A DNA stretch of 11,450 nt from the NCBI GenBank assembly GCA_031177735.1, contig JAPSKJ010000062.1, forward strand, positions 1-11,450, in the 5' to 3' direction. The position numbers and the translations under genes are program-made. Numbering within the stretch: position 1 is the first letter of the stretch; each line of letters opens with the position of its first letter. The DNA is from Nocardioides sp. (lineage in GTDB: Bacteria; Actinomycetota; Actinomycetes; Propionibacteriales; Nocardioidaceae). The notes beneath the pieces were generated by a model that searched no databases, was not told where the DNA came from, and saw only the letters and a program-made list of their open reading frames with translations. Shown here one piece after another: positions 5,970 through 11,450 of the stretch.

Positions 5970-7190
5970 ATGCTCGCTCCGGATGACCTGCCGCTGGCCG
6001 GCGTGGTGGTGCTGGACTTCAGCCAGTTCCTCGCCGGTCCGGTGGCCGCGCTCCGACTGGCGGATCTCGGTGCCCGCGTGATCAAGGTCGAGCGGCCGGT
6101 GACCGGCGAGATCGGCCGGACCCTCGCCTTCGGCGGGCGCTGGCTCGACGGCGACACGCTGTCCTTCCACGCGATGAACCGCAACAAGGAGGCGGTCGTC
6201 GCCGACCTCAAGGATCCCGTCGACCTCGCCCGGGTCGTCGACCTGGTCGCGCGCGCGGACGTCCTCATCCAGAACTTCCGGCCCGGCGTCATGGAGCGCA
6301 TCGGGCTCGACTACGAGGCGGTCCGCCGGATCAACCCCGCACTGGTCTACGCGAGCGCCTCCGGGTACGGCGCCGACGGCCCGTGGGCCGCTCGGCCGGG
6401 GCAGGACCTCCTCGCGCAGTCGGTGTCGGCGCTCCCGTGGGTCAGTGCCGCCGATGGTCGACCGGTGCCGGTCGGGCTGGCCGTCGCCGATCACCTGATG
6501 AGCTGCCACATCGCCGCCGGGGTGACCGCGCTGCTGGTCCGGAAGATGCGCACCGGAGAGGGCGGGCTGGTGGAGACCAGCCTCCTCGAGGGGATGCTGG
6601 ACCTGCAGTTCGAGCTGCTGACGACCCGGTTGAACGACCCCACGCTCACGCCGCAGCGAGGGCCGCACTCCGCGCACGGCTACCTCGGCGCGCCGTACGG
6701 CCTCTATCCGACGGCGGACGGCCACCTCGCGATCGCGATGGCACCGGTCGACCGGCTCGGGGACCTCGTCGGTTGTCCCGAGCTCGCGCAGATGCGTGAT
6801 CCGGCCTCCTGGTGGAGCGATCGTGCCCGCATCGAGCGGCTGCTCGCCGCCGCTCTCGGCCGCCGCACGACCGACGCCTGGCTGGAGACGCTGGACGCCG
6901 CGGACGTGTGGTGCGCGCCCGTGCTGACCTTGGAGCAGCTGCTCGAGCACCCCGGCTTCGCGGCGATCGAGATGACCCAGCAGGTCGAGCGGCCACCGCG
7001 CGTGGCGGGGGAGCAGGGCGTGAGCCTGACCACCACGCGGAGCCCGATCCGCATCGATGGCGAGGTGCTGACCTCTCGCCGCGCGGCCCCGCGCCTGGGC
7101 GAGCAGGGGCACCTCGGCCACGGCGCCGACCCGCTCGCCCATCCGCGCGCGGACGCTGTCGGGGCCCGCCCGGTCGACGCGGATGGCTGA
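5970..7190 (+). CDS. Family III (CaiB/BaiF) CoA-transferase
   Basis: This 406-residue protein has normal family III length. It starts with the typical PLAGVVVLDFSQFLAGP (8-24), then DLGARVIKVE (32-41), MNRNKEAVVADL (69-80), QNFRPGVMERIGLDY (101-115), SASGYGADGPWA (129-140) and RPGQDLLAQ (142-150). Asp146 is in the position of the catalytic aspartate that forms the mixed anhydride with the carboxylic acid. The family moves CoA between carboxylic acids; some relatives are acyl-CoA racemases, so the donor and acceptor here are unknown. The ATG at 5970 has AGGAG (5960-5964) 5 nt upstream. It follows the dehydratase with a strong hairpin between them and precedes the LacI-family gene. Nothing in the proposed sugar-acid route needs CoA chemistry, so its role is open. 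The last 30 or so residues, after APRLGEQ, are Ala/Pro/Asp-rich and do not look like the usual family ending. Confidence 0.88.
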   Translation: MLAPDDLPLAGVVVLDFSQFLAGPVAALRLADLGARVIKVERPVTGEIGRTLAFGGRWLDGDTLSFHAMNRNKEAVVADLKDPVDLARVVDLVARADVLIQNFRPGVMERIGLDYEAVRRINPALVYASASGYGADGPWAARPGQDLLAQSVSALPWVSAADGRPVPVGLAVADHLMSCHIAAGVTALLVRKMRTGEGGLVETSLLEGMLDLQFELLTTRLNDPTLTPQRGPHSAHGYLGAPYGLYPTADGHLAIAMAPVDRLGDLVGCPELAQMRDPASWWSDRARIERLLAAALGRRTTDAWLETLDAADVWCAPVLTLEQLLEHPGFAAIEMTQQVERPPRVAGEQGVSLTTTRSPIRIDGEVLTSRRAAPRLGEQGHLGHGADPLAHPRADAVGARPVDADG

Positions 7191-7238
7191 GTCCCTCGCG
7201 CCTGGCGCAACATCCGACCTCACCGGCGTCCCCGACGT

Positions 7239-7251
7239 TAGGCTCCGCACC
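7239..7251 (+). promoter_or_regulatory. Possible leaderless promoter of the LacI-family gene
   Basis: TAGGCT (7239-7244) fits TANNNT and ends 7 nt before the A of the ATG at 7252. That geometry makes the start codon the likely +1 of transcription, as is common in actinobacteria. No Shine-Dalgarno precedes the ATG, and no good -35 is seen. None of the CG-centred operators is nearby, so the gene does not appear to be autoregulated through that motif. Confidence 0.42.
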
Positions 7252-8268
7252 ATGGCCACTCTGGGAGACGTCGCCGCCCGCGCGGGCGTGTCGATCTCAG
7301 CGGTGTCCCGGGTGCTGGCCAACGCGCCGTCGGCGCGGGTCAGCGAGGCCACCCGCGAGCGGATCCTGGAGGCTGCCCGCGAGCTCCGCTACCGCCCGAA
7401 CTTCGCCGGCCGAGCGTTGAAGTCGGCGCGCACGCAGGTGATCGGCCTCGTCGTGCCCGACCTGACGAACGCGTTGTTCACCGAGCTCATGCACGGAGCC
7501 GAGGACGAGGCGGCGGAGCGCGGCTACACGATGCTGCTGGGTCGAGCGGACGACTACCGACCGGGCGGCGAGGTCCTCGGTCGCCTCATCGGCGAAGGCC
7601 GGGTCGACGGCGTGGTGGTGCAGGTCGGCGATGGCGTGCCCACGGCCGGGCTCGGGGACCTGCTGGGCTCCGGAGCGCCGATCGTGCTGATCAACTCCGC
7701 CTATCCGGGGCACGCCGGGTCGGTGGCGCTCGACGACGAGACCGGCACCCGCCTCGCGACCGAGCACCTGCTCGACCTGGGTCACCAGCGGATCGCCTTC
7801 GCCAACGGCCTGCCGAGGTCCTTCACCGCCAAGCGGCGGCGGCTGGGCTACAAGGCGGCGATGACGGCGGCGGGCCTGGCCATCCCCCAGGGATACGAGA
7901 CCCGGTTGGGCTACACGGCGGACAACGGGCGCGCCGCGCTCCAGCGACTGATGGCGCACGACGAGCCGCCGACGGCCATCGTGGTGGCCAACGTCAACGC
8001 CGCGATCGGGATGCTGGCACAGGCCCGGGCGACAGGGATCCGGGTGCCCGACGACCTCTCCGTCGCCTGCGTCCACGACTCGTGGACGGCCGAGAACACC
8101 TGGCCCCCGCTGACAGCCGTGAAGATGCAGTTCTACGCCATGGGGCGCACGGCCGTGCGCGGAGTGATCGCCCGGATCGAGACCGGTGAGGCAGCCGACG
8201 TGGTGATCACCGACCCCGCTCCCGAGCTGATCGTGCGCGAGTCGACGGCTCCCCTGCGTCAGCGGTGA
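7252..8268 (+). CDS. LacI-family transcriptional repressor of the sugar-acid cluster
   Basis: This is a 338-residue LacI/GalR-type regulator of standard length. The N-terminal helix-turn-helix is at residues 3-22 (TLGDVAARAGVSISAVSRVL). The hinge region around 50-58 (NFAGRALKS) carries the leucine (Leu56) that inserts into the central CG of operators. The periplasmic-binding-protein-like effector domain starts with VIGLVVPDLTNALFTEL (63-79) and runs to the end. The frame is open back to an ATG at 7183 inside the CoA-transferase gene. LacI proteins begin immediately before the TLxDVA motif, so the ATG at 7252 is preferred. Five CG-centred sites of the form TCAAACGNTTGA lie at the three promoters around this gene, which makes it their probable repressor. 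A pathway sugar or sugar acid is the likely inducer. Direct binding is inferred from motif form and proximity. Confidence 0.92.
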   Translation: MATLGDVAARAGVSISAVSRVLANAPSARVSEATRERILEAARELRYRPNFAGRALKSARTQVIGLVVPDLTNALFTELMHGAEDEAAERGYTMLLGRADDYRPGGEVLGRLIGEGRVDGVVVQVGDGVPTAGLGDLLGSGAPIVLINSAYPGHAGSVALDDETGTRLATEHLLDLGHQRIAFANGLPRSFTAKRRRLGYKAAMTAAGLAIPQGYETRLGYTADNGRAALQRLMAHDEPPTAIVVANVNAAIGMLAQARATGIRVPDDLSVACVHDSWTAENTWPPLTAVKMQFYAMGRTAVRGVIARIETGEAADVVITDPAPELIVRESTAPLRQR

Positions 8269-8320
8269 GGGCGGCACGCCGCACCGCCAGATCCCGCCTG
8301 CAGCCGCCCGTGGCTCACTA

Positions 8321-8336
8321 CGTGAGCGCGATCACG
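8321..8336. promoter_or_regulatory. Possible CRP/GlxR-like site upstream of the importer operon
   Basis: CGTGAGCGCGATCACG has the CRP-type form GTGA-N6-TCAC and lies just upstream of the operator/promoter element of the importer genes. Its centre would be about 51 bp before the predicted transcription start, which is not one of the classical -41 or -61 positions. The right half of an adjacent GCTCAC-TAC-GTGAGC inverted repeat (8313-8327) overlaps it. That repeat might instead be a weak hairpin after the LacI gene. Confidence 0.38.
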
Positions 8337-8337
8337 C

Positions 8338-8349
8338 CAAACGATTGAC
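8338..8349. promoter_or_regulatory. LacI-type operator O4 (importer promoter, -35 side)
   Basis: CAAACGATTGAC is centred on the CG at 8342-8343. It shares the 11-mer CAAACGATTGA with O2 (4465-4475). Its right half is the -35 hexamer TTGACC (8345-8350). Its centre is exactly 29 bp from that of O5, as O2 is from O3. Confidence 0.7.
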
Positions 8350-8373
8350 CATCCGGTGTGACAGGTCTAACGT
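8345..8373 (+). promoter_or_regulatory. Promoter of the ABC importer operon
   Basis: TTGACC (8345-8350) and TAACGT (8368-8373) are 17 bp apart, the same hexamer pair and spacing as in the dehydratase promoter. Transcription would begin near 8380, giving a leader of about 60 nt before the binding-protein start codon at 8440. Both hexamers lie within LacI-type operators, so repression by direct exclusion of RNA polymerase is expected. Confidence 0.68.
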
Positions 8374-8377
8374 TTGA
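8366..8377. promoter_or_regulatory. LacI-type operator O5 (importer promoter, -10 side)
   Basis: TCTAACGTTTGA is identical to O3 and is centred on the CG at 8371-8372. It contains the -10 hexamer TAACGT of the importer promoter. Finding it unchanged 3.9 kb from O3, in otherwise dissimilar flanking sequence, supports it as a functional site of the cluster's repressor. Confidence 0.7.
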
Positions 8378-8439
8378 GCAGTCGCCGCGCTACCTGGTCG
8401 CCGGAGCGACGGACTCACGGAATCCGAAGGAGCATGTCC

Positions 8440-9777
8440 ATGAAGTCACGCAGTGCACTTCTCGGGAAGAAGCGCACCACCGTTGTCGCCGCGGCGACAG
8501 CGGCCCTGTTCCTCCTGGCCGCCTGTGGCGACGACGGAGACTCCGCCAGCGGGGCGCCGGAGCAGAGCGACTCCGGCGGTGCCATCACGGTGTGGGTCGA
8601 CCCGCCCCGGGTGCCCGCCGCCGAGGCGTTCAAGGAGACCCACCCCGAGATCGACATCACGATCAACCAGATCGACGGCACCGTCGGCGGCAAGTCGCTT
8701 CAGCAGCAGTTCGCCCAGTTCAACGAGGCGGGCGAAGGCTGGCCCGACGCCATCTTCTTCCCGTCCAACGACGACATCGCGTGGGCCGCCGGCGCCCAGA
8801 TCAACTACGCGGCCGACCTGACCGACCTGCTGCCCGACGTCATCGAGGGCTACGAGGACGCGGTCATCGCGCCGTGCAACATCGACGACCAGATCCGCTG
8901 CCTGCGCAACGACGCGGCGCCCGACGTGTTCTGGTACAACAAGGCGTTCTTCGACGCCAACGGCTACCAGGTGCCGACGACGTGGGAGGAGTACGCCGAC
9001 CTCGCCGTCCAGATCGCCGCGGAGCACCCCGGCAAGATCAGCGGCTTCACCGGCGACGCCTACGCGCCCGACCGCTACCTGTGGGCCTCCGGCTGCCCGA
9101 CCAACGAGCGTCTCTCCGAGACCGAGGTCCACATCGACCTCTCCGACCCCAAGTGCCAGCGCGCCAAGGACCTGCTGTCCACGATGGTCGACGGCAACGC
9201 GATCTCCACGCTCGGCATCTTCGACGCCGACGCCGCCGCGGTCGGCAAGGACCTGGTGATGAGCCCCGGTGCCGCCTGGTGGGGTGACTACCTGTTCAAC
9301 CAGACCTGGAAGATCCCGGCCGGCGAGATGACCGCGATCGAGCCGCTCACCTGGGAGGGCGAGTCCGAGCCGGCCACCGGCAACGAGGGCGGCGGCCTGT
9401 GGGGCATCTCGAACCACATCACCGGCAAGCAGCTCGAGAACACCCTCGAGTTCGCCCGGTTCGTGGCGACCGACCCGGCCTGGCAGGTGGAGCTCTCGAC
9501 CGGCCTGCCGGCCTACGGCCCGGTGCAGGACGCCTGGGCCCAGAAGCAGGCGCAGGCCAACTACTTCGCCGACAACGAGACGACGTTCGCGGCGATGAAG
9601 TCGGCGATCGGCTACGTCCAGCCCGACCACGCCTACATGCTCTACAACACCGGCAGCGTGTGGACCGAGACGATGACGCCCGCGCTGGTCGACGGCCAGA
9701 GCGTCGACTCCGCCTGGGAGACGTTCGAGACCGAGCTGCTCAACCAGGCCAAGGCGATGGGCTACACGGTCAAGTAG
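8440..9777 (+). CDS. Sugar ABC importer, extracellular solute-binding lipoprotein
   Basis: This 445-residue protein is a family 1 (MalE-like) solute-binding protein that captures the substrate outside the membrane and delivers it to the permeases. A basic N-terminus (KSRSALLGKKR), a hydrophobic segment (13-26) and the lipobox LLAAC with Cys29 show that it is a lipoprotein. A Gly/Ser/Asp-rich linker follows, then the mature domain beginning ITVWVD (49-54). The motif VFWYNKAFFDANGYQVPTTW (163-182) is characteristic of CUT1 binding proteins. Four mature-domain cysteines (146, 154, 219, 239) could form two disulfides outside the cell. AAGGAG (8427-8432) lies 7 nt before the ATG at 8440; the earlier ATG at 8434 is too close to that site. 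The gene heads the importer operon behind a promoter with two LacI-type operators. The ligand is not readable from sequence. Context suggests an L-galactose-type sugar, its acid or an oligosaccharide containing it. Confidence 0.92.
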   Translation: MKSRSALLGKKRTTVVAAATAALFLLAACGDDGDSASGAPEQSDSGGAITVWVDPPRVPAAEAFKETHPEIDITINQIDGTVGGKSLQQQFAQFNEAGEGWPDAIFFPSNDDIAWAAGAQINYAADLTDLLPDVIEGYEDAVIAPCNIDDQIRCLRNDAAPDVFWYNKAFFDANGYQVPTTWEEYADLAVQIAAEHPGKISGFTGDAYAPDRYLWASGCPTNERLSETEVHIDLSDPKCQRAKDLLSTMVDGNAISTLGIFDADAAAVGKDLVMSPGAAWWGDYLFNQTWKIPAGEMTAIEPLTWEGESEPATGNEGGGLWGISNHITGKQLENTLEFARFVATDPAWQVELSTGLPAYGPVQDAWAQKQAQANYFADNETTFAAMKSAIGYVQPDHAYMLYNTGSVWTETMTPALVDGQSVDSAWETFETELLNQAKAMGYTVK

Positions 9778-9791
9778 CCAGTCCGCTTCAC

Positions 9792-9827
9792 GCGTGGCCG
9801 GACCGCTTCGCCGCGGTCCGGCCACGC
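9792..9827 (+). terminator. 15-bp perfect hairpin between binding-protein and permease genes
   Basis: GCGTGGCCGGACCGC (9792-9806) and its exact reverse complement (9813-9827) flank a 6-nt loop. It starts 15 nt after the binding-protein stop, and no T-run follows. Hairpins at this place in sugar importer operons, such as between malE and malF in E. coli, protect the upstream message or cut read-through. More binding protein than permease is then made. A partial terminator or 3' stabiliser is the likely role. Confidence 0.68.
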
Positions 9828-9862
9828 AGCCGGTCCACCGACGACAACGAGGAGAGCCGAGC

Positions 9863-10834
9863 ATGACGACCGCGCTGACCGAGGAGCGTGCGGCGGGGGT
9901 GCCGGCGTCGACGCCCCGACGCCCGACCCGCCGTCCGCGAATCTCCCGGCCCACGGAGACCCGGGGCGCCTGGACCCTGCTGGCGCCGTACCTCGTGCTG
10001 CTGATGATCGGCGGGATCATTCCCGTCGGCTATGCACTCAAGACCTCGCTCGAGAAGGCCCCGACCCCGCTCGACCCGACCGGTGGGTTCGGTGGTCTCG
10101 ACAGCTTCCGGACGGTCATCACCGACTACCGGTTCGTCGACACGTTCGTGAACGTGTTCGCGACCCTGGTGATCTGGCTGCCGATCATGATGGTGGGCAT
10201 CGTCGGGCTGGCGTTGCTCATCCACGCGAGCCCGGGCCGGTTCGGCTCGACGATGCGGTTCCTCTACTACATCCCCGGATCGCTGGCCGGCATCGCCAAC
10301 CTGGTCCTGTGGGTCTACCTGCTCAACCCGAGCCAGTCCCCGATCGAGGGCTTCTGGCACGCGCTGGGCATCGAGACGATCAAGCAGGCGGTGGCCGGCC
10401 CCAACCACCTGCCGCTGGTGCTGACCGCGATGATGTTCTTCCAGGGCGTCGGCTCGTGGATCATCGTCGTCAGCGGCGGCCTCAACGGCATCTCGGACGA
10501 CGTGCTCGAAGCCGCCGCCCTCGACGGCGCCAACGCCTGGCAGCTGGCCTGGCACGTCAAGCTGCCCATCATCCGGCCCTGGCTCGGCTACGCCGCGCTG
10601 ATGAACATGGCCTACGGCTTCCAGCTCTTCCTCGAGCCGCAGCTCCTGGACCAGGTCGCGAGCAACGCGCTCCAGGACCAGTGGACACCCACGCAGCTGG
10701 GTTATGCGTTCGCGTTCAGCAACTACAACTTCCCCGCCGCGGCCGCGATGTCGCTGATCCTGCTGGTGATCACACTGGCGATCGGCCTGCTCATCGTCTT
10801 CCGCAGCGGTCTCTTCGGCGAGGAGGAGCACTGA
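9863..10834 (+). CDS. Sugar ABC importer permease, MalF/UgpA type
   Basis: This is a 323-residue inner-membrane permease of the CUT1 class. After a basic, proline-rich cytoplasmic N-terminus (1-35) come six hydrophobic segments, near residues 37-59, 95-121, 133-155, 183-207, 240-258 and 292-313. The cytoplasmic EAA loop that contacts the ATPase is at about 216-240 (EAAALDGANAWQLAWHVKLP). The open frame extends upstream, but the ATG at 9863 has GAGGAG (9849-9854) 8 nt before it and gives the normal MalF-type N-terminus. The next permease gene overlaps its stop codon by one base. It pairs with that MalG-type protein to form the channel. The substrate follows the binding protein and is unknown. 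Confidence 0.93.
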   Translation: MTTALTEERAAGVPASTPRRPTRRPRISRPTETRGAWTLLAPYLVLLMIGGIIPVGYALKTSLEKAPTPLDPTGGFGGLDSFRTVITDYRFVDTFVNVFATLVIWLPIMMVGIVGLALLIHASPGRFGSTMRFLYYIPGSLAGIANLVLWVYLLNPSQSPIEGFWHALGIETIKQAVAGPNHLPLVLTAMMFFQGVGSWIIVVSGGLNGISDDVLEAAALDGANAWQLAWHVKLPIIRPWLGYAALMNMAYGFQLFLEPQLLDQVASNALQDQWTPTQLGYAFAFSNYNFPAAAAMSLILLVITLAIGLLIVFRSGLFGEEEH

Positions 10835-11450
10835 TGACGCAGATCGCGGTCCAGGCGAGCACCGAGCGGCCCGGGCGCGGAGGCGCGCGCGGCATCGAGG
10901 CGTGGAGCGTCGGCCGGCTCGCCCGCGTCGTCACGATGCTCTTCGTCGCCGCGGTGTTCACCATCCCCATCATCGGCTTCATCGCGATGGCCTTCCGGTC
11001 CAATGAAGGGGTGGAGACCGGCGCGGGCGGGTTCCTCGGCCTGGGTGACGTCTCGTGGAGCAACGTCGAGTACAGCTGGTCGCAGGTCAACGGCTTCGGC
11101 CCCGGCGGCGGGCTGTTCACGAGGTGGATGCTCAACTCGCTGGTGGTCGCCGGCGGCGGCGCGGTGCTCGCGTTGGTCGCCGCGCTCCCGGCCGGCTACG
11201 CGCTGGCGCGGCTGCGGTTCCGGCTGCGCCGTCCGGTCCTGCTCATCACGCTGGTCACGATGGTCATGCCCAACACCGTGCTGGTGATCCCGCTCTTCCT
11301 CGAGGTCAACGCCGTGGGCGCGGTCGGGGAGCTGTGGCCGGTCGCGCTGATCATGGGGTTCTTCCCGTTCGGCGTCTACCTCGCCTACATCCACTTCATG
11401 ACCACGATGCCGCGCGAGCTGGTCGAGGCGGCGCGGATCGACGGGCTGTC
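10834..11450 (+). CDS. Sugar ABC importer permease, MalG type, 3' end beyond the window
   Basis: The first 205 residues of the second CUT1 permease are present. The ATG at 10834-10836 overlaps the TGA of the previous gene by one base (TGATG), and GGAGGAG (10822-10828) stands 5 nt upstream, so the two are translationally coupled. A short basic N-terminus is followed by hydrophobic segments near residues 32-53, 99-125, 134-157 and 167-189. RWMLNSLVVAGGG (97-109) and GYALARLRF (121-129) are typical of MalG-type proteins. The EAA motif has just begun (PRELVEAARIDGL, 193-205) when the window ends, so about 70-90 residues should be missing. No internal stop is seen. The gene for the transport ATPase is not in the window and may be downstream, or a shared MsiK-like ATPase may serve this importer. 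Confidence 0.92.
   Translation, partial: MTQIAVQASTERPGRGGARGIEAWSVGRLARVVTMLFVAAVFTIPIIGFIAMAFRSNEGVETGAGGFLGLGDVSWSNVEYSWSQVNGFGPGGGLFTRWMLNSLVVAGGGAVLALVAALPAGYALARLRFRLRRPVLLITLVTMVMPNTVLVIPLFLEVNAVGAVGELWPVALIMGFFPFGVYLAYIHFMTTMPRELVEAARIDGL

Noticed and set aside
8374..8439. Upstream in-frame ATGs for the binding protein (8374 and 8434)
   Set aside because: The first lies in the promoter/operator region. The second is only 1 nt after the AAGGAG, while the ATG at 8440 has 7-nt spacing and begins a proper lipoprotein signal.
8446..10020. Minus-strand open frame of 524 codons opposite the binding-protein gene
   Set aside because: It is a Val/Gly/Arg-rich shadow frame without recognisable motifs; the plus strand has a lipoprotein signal, ribosome binding site and family motifs.
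1..11450. tRNA or rRNA genes, CRISPR arrays, insertion sequences, transposase genes, attachment sites
   Set aside because: I looked and saw no cloverleaf-like segment, spaced direct repeats, transposase motifs or terminal inverted repeats. Genes are contiguous and compositionally uniform.

Overview
The window is very GC-rich, with strong GC bias at third codon positions, AGGAG-type ribosome binding sites, several GTG starts and actinobacterial-looking protein families. It suggests a high-GC actinobacterium. A Nocardioides-like genus is plausible, but that is a guess from general character and not a search result.

Layout: (1) 1-1487, minus strand: the N-terminal two thirds of an MMPL/RND-type membrane transporter, running off the left edge. 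Its promoter (about 1514-1556) is covered by three phased TAACG-n-CGTTA palindromes and looks repressor-controlled. (2) 1605-4340, minus strand: a tightly packed operon, transcribed from a divergent promoter region: zinc-dependent medium-chain dehydrogenase, then a KduD-like SDR, then a PfkB-family 2-keto-3-deoxygluconate (KDG) kinase. (3) 4341-4596: a divergent regulatory region with three CG-centred LacI-type operators. (4) 4597-7190, plus strand: an enolase-superfamily L-fuconate/L-galactonate dehydratase, then a family III (CaiB/BaiF) CoA-transferase. (5) 7252-8268, plus strand: a LacI-family repressor, probably from its own leaderless promoter. (6) 8269-8439: an operator/promoter region that repeats the architecture of the one before the dehydratase. 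(7) 8440-11450, plus strand: a CUT1 sugar ABC importer made of a lipoprotein binding protein, a MalF-type permease and a MalG-type permease cut by the right edge. No ATPase gene is in the window.

Regions 2-7 read as one catabolic regulon under the LacI-family protein. The best-supported reconstruction is: import of an L-galactose-type sugar, sugar acid or oligosaccharide; C2/C3 dehydration of the aldonate by the FucD-like enzyme; oxidation at C5 by the zinc dehydrogenase; re-reduction at C5 with opposite stereochemistry by the KduD-like SDR to give KDG; and phosphorylation by KDG kinase to 2-keto-3-deoxy-6-phosphogluconate (KDPG). A kinase acting on O6 favours L-galactonate over L-fuconate, which is 6-deoxy. 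The enzyme families are read from clear motifs; the order of reactions and the substrate are inference. The aldonate-forming enzyme and the KDPG aldolase are not in the window, and the CoA-transferase has no obvious place in the route.

The most distinctive regulatory signal is a composite element found twice, about 3.9 kb apart. It is a pair of CG-centred operators exactly 29 bp apart, whose edges form the -35 and -10 hexamers (TTGAYC-N17-TAACGT) of the promoters for the dehydratase and for the importer.
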